Program-made: the position numbers and the translations under genes
From: Gammaproteobacteria bacterium
GTDB lineage: Bacteria > Pseudomonadota > Gammaproteobacteria > Methylococcales > Methylomonadaceae
Direction: 5' to 3'
Length of the DNA: 32,895 nucleotides
NCBI GenBank assembly: GCA_018830325.1
Contig: JAHJSQ010000037.1
Location: 1-32,895 of the forward strand
The notes under the pieces: generated by a model
The model's input: only the letters and a program-made list of their open reading frames with translations
Told to the model about the DNA's origin: nothing
Databases searched by the model: none
In this document: positions 22,802 through 31,531 of the stretch, piece by piece
How positions within the stretch are numbered: position 1 is the first letter of the stretch
Layout of the letters: each line of letters starts with the position of its first letter

Positions 22802-24855
22802 GGATCAAAACTCCATTTAAGTTGCCCCCAGATTTCGCGTTCGCTTCGCTCGGTGTTGTACTGTGTGCCGAAATCGGCTGCCGGATCGAAGACCCGGGTG
22901 TCGAACACATTATCGATTCCGAAGGCATACGAAAGGTTTTGTGTAATACGGCCGGAGCCGAAAACATTTGCGATCAAGAATTCTCTCGAGTCGTCTCTTC
23001 TGAAGGCATTGGTGTCCGGACGGTTGCTGGTATAGAACAGCGAAAAACCAAGATTTTGCCGCTCATAGTAATTGTAATTTAGGTTGAAATTGCCGTTCCA
23101 TGAGGCTAGATAGGGCACATTGCCTGTTCCCCTGTCCTCGGCATGCAGATAGGAACCACTTAAACGCAGATTCAGAGCATCGATCGGTTGCATGTGGAAA
23201 ACCGCTTCGACACCGTGTTGCTGCCATGTGTCGGAGCTATTGCGAAAATATTCGTCCGCACCGTTCGGAGTAGGTGTTTCATGAATGTAATCATCAACCT
23301 CGTTATAGAACAGCGTGACGTTGATGTTGGCCTGCTCCCATTGATAGAGATAACCGAGTTCCAGCGATCGGATGCGTTCAGGATCGGGGACCGGCGCGAC
23401 GAAATCGGTGCCTTCCAATACCTTCAGATATTCGCGAAAAGTCGGTGTACGGATCGCCGTACCATAGAGCAGTTTCAAGGTTTGTCGGTCGGTCGGCGTA
23501 TATACGAGCGCCGCGCGGTAATTAAAGAAATCGCCGAATTCGTCGAAGCGGTCGTAGCGTCCGCCGAGCGTCAAATCGAGTTGTGATGCGATGCTCCATA
23601 CGTCCTGTACGTACACCGCAAAGTCGTCATTAGTGACATTCGGATTAGTCAATAAGCTTCCGGTTTCCGGTGTATCGAAAAATCCGCGATCGAAACGGAA
23701 ACGGCGCTCGAAGTCCATATTCGTTGCTTCGGTTCGCAACCAATTGAACCCGAGTGCGAATACATGATCGTCGAAAAGGCGTTTGAAACCGGTCACTGTA
23801 GCGCCGGCCATTGCAGCATTTTGATGTTCTTCGTAGCCGAGTTGTTGCGTCTGCTGTTCTTTTTCGAACTCCCGGGCTCTATCCCAGTTGTAGAAAAAAT
23901 TCGCCTGTATTTTGCCGCCATCGAGGTTGCCGGCTTCATAGAGCGCGGCCAGTGTTAGTGAATCTTCTTCGATAAAGGCATTCTGCGTATCAGGAATAAA
24001 CAGGAACGGAGTGTTATTACGATAATAATCGGCGGTCAGCGTCAAGCCTTCGAATGGAGCCGCCTTCAAAAACAGGTTCGCATAATCCTCGTCGAGGGGT
24101 TGCAATGTTTCGCTGCCAATGAAGCTATTGCGGTCGCTTCTGAACGGAGCATCCTGCTCCAAATAACTGCCGAAGACCTGTAACTGTTTGCTGTTGTAAA
24201 GCAGCGTGCCTTTGCCGCGCGCATTACTGCCGCCTTCGGCAGTCGCTTCGATGCGTGAACTCTCGGCGAATTTGCGCGTCGTGACCGAAATGATGCCGCC
24301 GTAAGCATTGGCTCCATAGAGCGTCGACGCAGGTCCTAGAATGATTTCGACTTTTTCGATTTTTTCCAATGGAAAGTTGTCGCCGAGTGAGAAATTGCCG
24401 TAATAGACATGCTGCCTGCGGATGCCGTCGACCATTAGGACCAGTTTGTCGTTAAAGCGGTCCAGCAAGCCGCGCGCCCAGATTGCTCGGTGCCTTTTGC
24501 GATGTTGATTGAGTTGCATTCCGGGGACGAAGGCAAGGAGATCGTCGAGTCGCCGGATGCCGAGTCGGACGAAGGAATCGCGGTTGAAGCTATAAACGGT
24601 GCCCGGTGCCTTTGAATATTCTGTAGGTAACAGCGACGCGGCATTGAACACTTCAATATCCATCAATTCCTTGAGCGACATGCCGGTCAAATCGGCTTCG
24701 TCGAGGTCGTTGTCCGAGTCGGCTAAGGCGCCGGCATTCGTGAGCAACATCAGCGTAAATAGTCGCGCGCGAGCGTTGAAAAACCTTCCAAAGCGAAAAA
24801 CGAGCGGCGGATATTCCCTGTTCTCAGAAAGCGGTGGGGGCAAGCGGAAATTCAT
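22798..24855 (-). CDS. TonB-dependent outer-membrane receptor
   Basis: A 685-residue receptor with a signal sequence ending near residue 45 (NAGALA). A short N-terminal segment (MSLKELMDIEVFNAA) precedes the plug domain (about 60-180; VDGIRRQHVYYG, GPASTLYGANAYGGIISV). The rest is a 22-strand-type beta barrel with many Tyr/Phe/Asn-rich strands and the internal FNYRAALVYTPTDRQTLKLL. The C-terminus ends FDP rather than with a terminal Phe. Ligand cannot be told from sequence. Its stop overlaps the start of the YfiR gene, so receptor and c-di-GMP regulator are made together. Related receptor/YfiR/GGDEF-EAL clusters occur in other gammaproteobacteria, to my knowledge; a signalling rather than purely nutritional role is possible. 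Confidence 0.92.
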   Translation of the reverse strand: MNFRLPPPLSENREYPPLVFRFGRFFNARARLFTLMLLTNAGALADSDNDLDEADLTGMSLKELMDIEVFNAASLLPTEYSKAPGTVYSFNRDSFVRLGIRRLDDLLAFVPGMQLNQHRKRHRAIWARGLLDRFNDKLVLMVDGIRRQHVYYGNFSLGDNFPLEKIEKVEIILGPASTLYGANAYGGIISVTTRKFAESSRIEATAEGGSNARGKGTLLYNSKQLQVFGSYLEQDAPFRSDRNSFIGSETLQPLDEDYANLFLKAAPFEGLTLTADYYRNNTPFLFIPDTQNAFIEEDSLTLAALYEAGNLDGGKIQANFFYNWDRAREFEKEQQTQQLGYEEHQNAAMAGATVTGFKRLFDDHVFALGFNWLRTEATNMDFERRFRFDRGFFDTPETGSLLTNPNVTNDDFAVYVQDVWSIASQLDLTLGGRYDRFDEFGDFFNYRAALVYTPTDRQTLKLLYGTAIRTPTFREYLKVLEGTDFVAPVPDPERIRSLELGYLYQWEQANINVTLFYNEVDDYIHETPTPNGADEYFRNSSDTWQQHGVEAVFHMQPIDALNLRLSGSYLHAEDRGTGNVPYLASWNGNFNLNYNYYERQNLGFSLFYTSNRPDTNAFRRDDSREFLIANVFGSGRITQNLSYAFGIDNVFDTRVFDPAADFGTQYNTERSEREIWGQLKWSFDP

Positions 24856-25745
24856 CTTTATTCTTAACGGCTTTTTAGTGCTTTAGAGTCAAGAGAAGCT
24901 ATCGCGGTAAGGTCAATTCGGTCGATCGCTGAATAAAAAGTCATTTTACAGGCATCGGAAAGTCGGGTGGGCCGAAAAAGGGGGGCGTGGCATCATTCCA
25001 GAGGTTGTTTTATTCGGGCCGAGGTGTTTTCTGTTCCGTTTGAAGATCATAATGCGGACCGTTCTTCGAACCGGCAAGTGAGAGGTGCCGAGCAGTCGAT
25101 GATTCGATTGTGAATGCGATATGAGTTTAAACGAATCATCGTTTGCATTGAAAATAGAAAGATTGTGTCATGTTTGGTATTTTTTGATGACAGCATGGTC
25201 GATTGGTTCGAAGCGTCAATGATTTTAGATTGTTAAGTATAGTATTTACTGCGAAATTTAAAATAGAAAATGCAATCCAATGATACATAAGGCCATTCTA
25301 CGTCATAATGGTGTAAAAAATCTTACGACTAGATTGAAGGCATGATGTGTGTGTTTGTCGAGGCGTCTATCTCTTAAAATCGATCCAGCGCTAAAATATG
25401 TGGAAATTAGGTACTGGATGAATCTAACCATGGGGACTGGGTAGGAGCTTCCTGCTGACAAGCCCTACTTTTTTGCTATGTTCGCGTTAGCAGTTGAAGC
25501 AGTTCTCTTACCTGCTAAATAAGACAGTTAGGAAATAGTCAAAATAATTTTTTTTGACATACCGGTAAAGCTAAGAGTTTTAAGGATTTCGTGAAAAATA
25601 ACTTCCTGGAACTATGAATTTTTTCAATCATTAGTCAATGAGACCTCGATACGATTTATTGTTACTTAGGAATATGCACAAATTTACTTCTACAAGTTTT
25701 AGGCATCGTGGTGGTTCGGCGACTCGCTTGACAGGACGCCGTGAA
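24856..25745. other. Non-coding, AT-rich region with degenerate repeats
   Basis: No convincing gene is seen on either strand. CGATGATTCG (25097-25106) and CGAATCATCG (25132-25141) form a 10-bp perfect inverted repeat. At 25385-25417, CCAGCGCTAAAAT and AATTAGGTACTGG look like a shortened, decayed version of the inverted-repeat element at 25756-25822, and the sequence after it (to about 25470) resembles the second half of the same composite. The promoter of the receptor operon should lie near 24856-25000 but no clear boxes were found. Confidence 0.4.
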
Positions 25746-25988
25746 CCCAGCACCTAAATCCAGCACCTAAATTCCATAGGTCTTTGGCAATGATTCAAAA
25801 TCATGGCTTATTTAGGTGCTGGGTGAATACATCCATGTAGGCTCGACGGCGGAATCTGATTGCCATGGATGGCGTGAATGCAGATTTTGCAGGAGCAAAA
25901 ATCTGCCCTGCCGCCGACGCCTGTCAATCGAGCCACCGAATCCCCTTTCAGCATTTGTCGAAGTTATTTCATGCTCGTTACTTAACAT
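25746..25988. repeat. Composite palindromic repeat, copy A
   Basis: A left part (25756-25822, 67 bp) has inverted ends CCAGCACCTAAAT and ATTTAGGTGCTGG around an inner hairpin (ATGATT/AATCAT). A right part carries ACGGCGG ... CCGCCG arms with an additional nested stem (GCAGATTTT near 25881), then a tail to about 25985. The 67-bp part is identical, base for base, to 28123-28189, and the other parts match the repeat ending at 28363. The element is non-coding; a frame through it is not gene-like. Confidence 0.75.
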
Positions 25989-26017
25989 TTTCGGCCTCGA
26001 AATCACAATTAAGGGGA

Positions 26018-26243
26018 TCGCTCCCACTTAGCGTCCGCGGCTCTCTTTGGGAGCGACGCCTTCGCCGCGATTATCGGAGCTGTTAACGCTCAAACACCAA
26101 TAGCCTTTCCGAATAACGCAACAATTTAGCACTCGGTAGCTACTTTTGCACAATAGATATATTTATACTTGTGTATAACGGCGAGAGCACCAGCTTGGGA
26201 AACACGCCCGGGAAGCTCCAGCTTCCTGAACAGGTTGGAGCTT
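26018..26243. repeat. REP-like palindromes
   Basis: TCGCTCCCA (26018-26026) pairs exactly with TGGGAGCGA (26048-26056). Further on, AAGCTCCA (26213-26220) pairs with TGGAGCTT (26236-26243) beside CCAGCTTGGG-type sequence. Both sit in the non-coding stretch downstream of the APH/P-loop gene. The remaining 200 bases to 26444 show nothing I can name. Confidence 0.45.
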
Positions 26244-26444
26244 GGGTAACAGTATTAACCAGGACTGGAGATCGAAATGCGCATTTCAAATCGTAGATCG
26301 ATTATAAATCCAGGGCTCGGCAATATGCGGAATGATAGAGGATACCCTTCCTTGCCGCCGACACCTTTTTTACCCTCAAATTGGGAATTGCTGCAATCGG
26401 GAAACCGAACCTGCCTACTCTACGAACATTAAAAAGTAGAAAAG

Positions 26445-28028
26445 TTATTTTTGACCAAGTTTTAAAATCTTTATCGCCGCGAATAAATCCTCAAAAGCCG
26501 ATTCGTTTTCGGTGTCGATCTGTATAGTCATGTTTTGTTCCGGTTCCGTTAATGGCTCGTCCGAGCCGATTTGTAGTTGCAAAATAGATGGGGTGGCTTC
26601 GGAGGGGTCGTTGCGTTGCTGTTGCCTGAACTCGATCCGCTCGATTAAGGTTTGTAGGCTTGCTTTAAAATCCAGGATGAGTAGCGGAGCATCGATTTTT
26701 TCGGCTAATACAATAAAGTCCGCGCGTTGAGCGTGTTTAAGAAAGGTGGCGTCGACAATGACGCTGAACCCTTCGTTCAGGATGGCATGAGCCGTATCGA
26801 TCAAGTGCCGATAGGTAATGCGACCGGCTTCGGCGTTATAAATGCCGCTTCCCGTTTCGGAATTCGTTGATTCTTGCGGAGCGAAACCATACAGGCGTTT
26901 ACGCTCAATATCCGATCGCAGGTGGATTGTGCCAAGCTTTTCCGACAATTTTTCGGCAAAAAAGGATTTGCCGGACCCCGAGAAACCATGCGTGATTAAT
27001 AACATTGGACTTGATGCTTGAATATGGCGTTCGGCCAAATCGGCATAGGCGTGGTATTCGGCGAGTATGCTATTGCGGTTGCTTGGGTCGGAATCTTGTT
27101 GCATTCTCAACAATGCTACCTTGGCGCGAACCAAGGCTCGGTAAACCAAATAATAGCGCAGTAACCCCAAGCCTTGATAATCGCCGGTTTGTTGTAGATA
27201 ACGATTGAGCAGTCGCCATGCTAATAGTTTGAATTGGCGGTGAATCAAGTCCATGAAGATAAAGGCTATTTCGCTGGAGACATCGATCCAGCGCAGCATT
27301 GGATTGAATTCAATACAATCGAAGGGTGTCACCTGACCGTCGAACAGCGCGATATTGCCTAAGTGCAAATCGCCGTGACATTCCCGGATAAAGCCTTGGC
27401 GTTTACGTTGACGCATGAGTTCGGCCTTCTGTTGCCATTCGTTTCGAGTCCAGGTATGCAGGCTTTTCAGTCGGCGAATTTCCGCTATGTCGTCCAGCAA
27501 CGGTTCTATGTGTTGAAAATTTTCTTCACTCCAATGTTTGATATCGTCCGGTTCGCCATAAGGCGATTCAAGACTTGCCGTTTCGGTGTCGGTATGAAAT
27601 CGGCTGACGATTGAGGCGATGCCGTCGATATCGTCGGTTGTAAGCAGGCCGTTTTCGGCGCGCGCACTCATGAGTCCTTGCTGATCGAATTGCCGCATTT
27701 TTACAGCATATTCGATTGCCATTCCTGTCCCTCCCATCTCGGGTTTTTTGGCGTTCCCAGTTATCGAAACGACGTCCAAATAAAGCGATGACGCAAAACG
27801 GCGGTTAAGCCGTAATTCTTCAAGGCAACAAAATCGACGTTTTTCGAGGGTTGAAAAATCCAGAAATCCGAAATCGACCGGTTTTTTAATTTTATAAGCG
27901 AATTCGCCGGTCAGCAGTATCCAAGAGATATGCGTTTCCAATAATTTAATCGTTGCGGTTTCGTGAGGATAGGCTTGACCGTCGAGAAGGGAGTGGATTA
28001 AACGTGTGTCAATGGTTTTCGAATTCAT
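26445..28028 (-). CDS. Fused APH-like phosphotransferase and P-loop kinase (COG2187/COG0645 type)
   Basis: A 527-residue cytoplasmic protein of two kinase-like domains. The N-terminal part (to about 330) is an aminoglycoside-phosphotransferase/choline-kinase-like fold with the catalytic HGDLHLGN motif and a following DCIEFN metal-binding segment. The C-terminal part (about 340-520) is a P-loop domain starting GFSGSGKS, with LRSDIERKR and VIVDATFLK typical of gluconate-kinase/zeta-toxin-like kinases. The family is widespread and often annotated as 'bifunctional aminoglycoside phosphotransferase/ATP-binding protein'; the true substrate is not known, and drug resistance should not be assumed. 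The frame extends to 28133, but those 35 codons run into the repeat at 28107-28363; the ATG at 28028 is preferred. Direct repeat copies lie on both sides. Confidence 0.9.
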   Translation of the reverse strand: MNSKTIDTRLIHSLLDGQAYPHETATIKLLETHISWILLTGEFAYKIKKPVDFGFLDFSTLEKRRFCCLEELRLNRRFASSLYLDVVSITGNAKKPEMGGTGMAIEYAVKMRQFDQQGLMSARAENGLLTTDDIDGIASIVSRFHTDTETASLESPYGEPDDIKHWSEENFQHIEPLLDDIAEIRRLKSLHTWTRNEWQQKAELMRQRKRQGFIRECHGDLHLGNIALFDGQVTPFDCIEFNPMLRWIDVSSEIAFIFMDLIHRQFKLLAWRLLNRYLQQTGDYQGLGLLRYYLVYRALVRAKVALLRMQQDSDPSNRNSILAEYHAYADLAERHIQASSPMLLITHGFSGSGKSFFAEKLSEKLGTIHLRSDIERKRLYGFAPQESTNSETGSGIYNAEAGRITYRHLIDTAHAILNEGFSVIVDATFLKHAQRADFIVLAEKIDAPLLILDFKASLQTLIERIEFRQQQRNDPSEATPSILQLQIGSDEPLTEPEQNMTIQIDTENESAFEDLFAAIKILKLGQK

Positions 28029-28106
28029 GGTTAAACCCGAAGCAGTTTTTTCTGTATGATACCGTTTATTCGAATCGTAGATCAAAATTCGGCACCGGGG
28101 ACCTGT

Positions 28107-28363
28107 CAAAGGCCCAGTACCAAAATCCAGCACCTAAATTCCATAGGTCTTTGGCAATGATTCAAAATCATGGCTTATTTAGGTGCTGGATGAATTATCC
28201 AAGATAGTTAACCATAGCCAAAAGGCTATGGAATTTAGGTGCTGGGTAAATACTTCCATGTAGGCTTGACGGCGGCTTTCCCTGCCGCCGACACCTGTCA
28301 ATCGAGCCACCGAACCCCCTCCCAGAAGTTGTCGAAGTTATTTCATGCTCGTTCCTTAATCAT
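28107..28363. repeat. Composite palindromic repeat, copy B
   Basis: Same orientation as copy A. The unit 28123-28189 is identical to 25756-25822. Copy B has an additional right end: 28212-28246 holds a hairpin (CCATAGCC/GGCTATGG) and another ATTTAGGTGCTGGG. Then ACGGCGG/CCGCCG arms (28269-28290) and a tail matching copy A to about 28360. It lies between the divergent starts of the APH/P-loop gene and the phosphorylase gene, so it is in their promoter region. Confidence 0.75.
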
Positions 28364-28486
28364 GAAGCACATGAAGTCATTCAACTTTTGATCCCCAAAA
28401 TGGGACTTGCTGGAATGATTGGCTTCGGTTGACATTGTTTGTTGCAACAAGCATTATCAGCCAAATTTATTTTAATTAAGACTCAC

Positions 28487-30022
28487 ATGAGTAACGACAC
28501 GTTACAAATTCGTCGTATCGGTATCGATACGTATCATGAAAACGTTGCCTATTTAAACCGGGAATGCGCGTTTTACCGAGCCGAGGGGTTTCAGGCATTG
28601 TCGAAAATCAAGGTTTGCGCGAACGGCAATAAACTGTTGGCAGTACTCAATGTCGTGGACGATAGCTCCATCGTGCATTCCGGCGAGCTGGGTCTTTCTG
28701 AGCAAGCTTTTCAAAAACTCAATGTTGACGAAGGCGCATTAGTTACGGTTGAACATGCCGAGCCGCCCGTGTCGATGGATGCTGTTCGACGTAAGATTAA
28801 CGGCGAGCGCTTGAGTCAGGATGATTTTACTAGTATTGCCAAGGATATTGCCGAGACACGCTATTCTAAAATGGAAATGGCTGCTTTTTTGGTCGCGACC
28901 GGTCAAAACAATCTCGACCGAGACGAGCTCCTATATTTGACGCGAGCAATGCTGGATTCGGGCGAGCGCATGAATTGGCACGAATCGCTGGTGGCCGACA
29001 AGCACTGTATCGGCGGCATACCGGGTAATCGAACTTCGATGTTGGTCGTGCCTATCGTCGCCGCACACGGCATGTTGATCCCGAAAACGTCGAGTCGGGC
29101 GATTACGTCGCCGGCCGGTACCGCCGATACGATGGAGGTTTTAGCCGAAGTCAATTTATCTCCTGAACGTTTACACGATATTGTGCGCCAGGAACGCGGC
29201 TGTCTAGCATGGGGCGGTACCGCGAAGCTGGCGCCGGTCGACGATCTGTTAATTTCGGTCGAGCGCCCGCTTGGGATCGACTCACAAGGGCAAATGGTAG
29301 CCTCGATTCTATCGAAAAAATTGGCGGCGGGTTCCACGCATTTGATCGTCGATATCCCGGTCGGGCCGACCGCAAAAGTTCGGCACATGCGTCAGGCGCT
29401 TGCTTTACGCAAGTTATTCGAGTTTGTCGGCGACCAGCTCAATATTCACTTGGAAGTCATGATTACCGATGGTCGCCAACCGGTCGGACGCGGCATCGGG
29501 CCGGTACTCGAGGCCCGCGATATCATGCAGGTGTTGGAAAATAATCCCGATGCGCCATTCGATTTGCGCCAAAAATCGCTGCAATTAGCCGGAAGAATTA
29601 TTGAATTCGATCCCGATGTTAGAGGCGGGCAGGGCTATGCGATTGCGCGGGATATTCTCGATTCGGGCCGAGCAATCGCCAAAATGAACGATTTGATACA
29701 GGCTCAAGGCGCAAAAACCATAGACTTTACCCCCGGTATTTTATGTCATGAGGTTTGCGCGGATAAGGGGGGTATCGTGACCCATATCGATAATTTTCAA
29801 ATGGCCAAGATTGCCCGAATTGCCGGCGCGCCGATGGATAAGAAAGCCGGCGTCGATCTGTTGAAAAAAATCGGCGAAAAGGTACAGAAAGACGAGCCGA
29901 TTTATCGTGTCTATGCAGGTTTTTCGGCGGATTTCAAATTCGCGAAAACGCTAGCGACCGATGATAATGGTTATCGTATCGGCGTCGAGGGGCATGTTTT
30001 GAAACCGTTGGTGGCTTTCTAG
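28487..30022 (+). CDS. Thymidine/AMP phosphorylase family protein (archaeal-type)
   Basis: A 511-residue enzyme of the long thymidine-phosphorylase family shared with archaeal AMP phosphorylase. It has an N-terminal beta domain (about 1-90), then the phosphorylase core with [13 protein letters not shown] (172-184) and the [16 protein letters not shown] segment (203-218), followed by the C-terminal domain ([19 protein letters not shown]). Members split a nucleoside or NMP with phosphate; the archaeal enzyme turns AMP into adenine and ribose 1,5-bisphosphate. The next gene, five bases on, is a PRPP synthetase homologue, favouring a role in ribose-phosphate salvage. Whether the substrate is thymidine or AMP cannot be settled here. 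The ATG at 28487 is preferred over an upstream in-frame TTG at 28439, which is non-conserved in context. Confidence 0.9.
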   Translation: MSNDTLQIRRIGIDTYHENVAYLNRECAFYRAEGFQALSKIKVCANGNKLLAVLNVVDDSSIVHSGELGLSEQAFQKLNVDEGALVTVEHAEPPVSMDAVRRKINGERLSQDDFTSIAKDIAETRYSKMEMAAFLVATGQNNLDRDELLYLTRAMLDSGERMNWHESLVADKHCIGGIPGNRTSMLVVPIVAAHGMLIPKTSSRAITSPAGTADTMEVLAEVNLSPERLHDIVRQERGCLAWGGTAKLAPVDDLLISVERPLGIDSQGQMVASILSKKLAAGSTHLIVDIPVGPTAKVRHMRQALALRKLFEFVGDQLNIHLEVMITDGRQPVGRGIGPVLEARDIMQVLENNPDAPFDLRQKSLQLAGRIIEFDPDVRGGQGYAIARDILDSGRAIAKMNDLIQAQGAKTIDFTPGILCHEVCADKGGIVTHIDNFQMAKIARIAGAPMDKKAGVDLLKKIGEKVQKDEPIYRVYAGFSADFKFAKTLATDDNGYRIGVEGHVLKPLVAF

Positions 30023-30027
30023 ATAAT

Positions 30028-30903
30028 ATGCTGATACTGGCCTTCCCCGATTATTGCGTACAAGCCGAGAGGTTGGCTTGCAGACTTGATTCGCCGTTCG
30101 AGCTCATTGGGTTGCATCGCTTTCCCGACGGCGAAAGTTTGGTTCGGCTTCCGGCTGTCTTGCCCGATCATGTTATCGTTTGCCGAAGTCTCGATCGGCC
30201 GAACGACAAGCTGGTCGAATTAATGCTGTTTGCCCGGACGGCTAGAGAATTGGGAGCTAAGCGAGTTACCTTAGTAACGCCATACCTTTGTTACATGCGA
30301 CAGGATATTGCTAACCGACCCGGCGAAGCAGTCAGTCAACGCATTGTCGGCCGGTTGTTGGCTGATTTATTCGATGATGTTCTAACGGTCGATCCGCATC
30401 TCCACCGTATTTCTCATTTAAATCAAGCGATTCCGCTTGCAAATGCGGTTTGTTTGTCTGCTGCCGGCGCAATTGGCGATTACTTGAGCAATCGGTTCGA
30501 CGATGCGATTCTGCTCGGTCCGGACAGCGAATCCGAACAATGGGTATCCGGTATTGCCGCACAAATCGGTTTTGACTATGCGGTAGCCGATAAAATCAGA
30601 CGCGGCGACCGAGAAGTCGAAGTTACCTTACCCGATAAGGAGTTTAAGGATAAACTTGTCGTTATCATCGATGATATGGCCAGCACAGGAAGGACACTGG
30701 CTCGAACGATCGGTTTATTGCAAAATGCCGGTGCGCGTGCCGTTTATGCCGCGATTACGCATCCGTTGTTTTGCGGCGATGCCGAGGCGCATATTCGCGC
30801 GGCAGGCGTCAAAGAAATTTGGAGTACGGACAGTATCGAACACCCGACATCTTGCATCAAGCTCGATGCGTTGTTGAGTGAAGCGGTCCGGTCGATTTTA
30901 TAG
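30028..30903 (+). CDS. Ribose-phosphate pyrophosphokinase family protein
   Basis: A 291-residue PRPP synthetase homologue. It has FPDGE (32-36), the flexible-loop/ATP segment PYLCYMRQD (85-93), VDPHLHRI, an ADKIRRGDREVEV segment with the catalytic-type Lys/Arg, and the PRPP-binding loop VVIIDDMASTGRT (211-223). It is shorter and more like the archaeal-type enzymes than the roughly 315-residue housekeeping Prs of gammaproteobacteria, so it is probably a second, specialised copy. PRPP synthetases make PRPP from ribose 5-phosphate and ATP. It starts five bases after the phosphorylase stop, so the two are co-translated and likely share a pathway. Confidence 0.9.
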   Translation: MLILAFPDYCVQAERLACRLDSPFELIGLHRFPDGESLVRLPAVLPDHVIVCRSLDRPNDKLVELMLFARTARELGAKRVTLVTPYLCYMRQDIANRPGEAVSQRIVGRLLADLFDDVLTVDPHLHRISHLNQAIPLANAVCLSAAGAIGDYLSNRFDDAILLGPDSESEQWVSGIAAQIGFDYAVADKIRRGDREVEVTLPDKEFKDKLVVIIDDMASTGRTLARTIGLLQNAGARAVYAAITHPLFCGDAEAHIRAAGVKEIWSTDSIEHPTSCIKLDALLSEAVRSIL

Positions 30904-30933
30904 TCCCAGTTGCATTAACAATAAGGTGATTTC

Positions 30934-31308
30934 ATGCCGACTAAAAAAACTTTGGATAAAACCAAACTCGATCAAATCGTTCTCGATGCACGCCGCGGTC
31001 AGGCCGAACGGGAAAAGGGTTACCGCGAAAAAGCGCTGAAAATGTATCCGTGGATTTGCGGCCGTTGCGCGAGGGAATTCGATCACAGCAATGTCAGGGA
31101 ATTGACTGTGCATCATCGCGATCACAATCATGATAATAATCCGGCGGACGGCAGTAATTGGGAGTTATTGTGTCTGTATTGCCATGACAACGAACATGCC
31201 CGCTATGAGCATGCGCATTATAATACCGGCTCAGCCAAAGACAACGGTAAAACTGCGACTTTCAATCCTTTCGCGAATCTCGAGAGTTTATTGAAAGGAA
31301 AGCAGTAA
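30934..31308 (+). CDS. yajD: HNH nuclease YajD-like protein
   Basis: A 124-residue protein of the YajD family. The HNH zinc-finger fold shows C42/C45 (CGRC), the HHRDHNHDNNP segment (60-70) and C80/C83 with following His (LLCLYCHDNEH). Length and motif order match YajD of enteric bacteria, whose cellular role is poorly known. AAGGTGA lies seven bases before the ATG. The gene is 30 bases after the PRPP synthetase-like gene and may share its transcript. There is no sign of a restriction system or phage around it. Confidence 0.9.
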   Translation: MPTKKTLDKTKLDQIVLDARRGQAEREKGYREKALKMYPWICGRCAREFDHSNVRELTVHHRDHNHDNNPADGSNWELLCLYCHDNEHARYEHAHYNTGSAKDNGKTATFNPFANLESLLKGKQ

Positions 31309-31531
31309 CGCAGGCTGCTTTGCAAGTTGACCGGAGCCCGGTTGCATGCTTTGCGCGGTCATGTTTAAGGATTTTTTGGCAATGCTATTTTGTACGGTTA
31401 CGGCTTGCACAGGTTAGGGTAATCCCTTGAAATCATTCATGAGCTTAAAGTGCTTCATGGTTAAACTGCAGAATTTAGGATAATCGGTTTATTTTGTCGA
31501 GAAAACCCAGTCGGTTTTTAAAAGCCATCCC
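31309..31531. other. Intergenic region before zapE
   Basis: No gene or terminator hairpin is seen. Positions near 31446-31466 (AAGTGCTTCATGGTTAAAC) resemble, in inverted orientation, the CATGAAGCAC sequence near 28361-28370, suggesting another short dispersed repeat. Confidence 0.3.

Noticed and set aside
26445-28028. Aminoglycoside resistance gene
   Set aside because: Only the fold and the HGDLHLGN motif are shared; the P-loop fusion belongs to a widespread chromosomal family with no proven link to resistance.
28029-28133. N-terminal extension of the APH/P-loop protein
   Set aside because: The 35 extra codons run into the repeated sequence at 28107-28133 and precede a good family-like start (MNSKTID).
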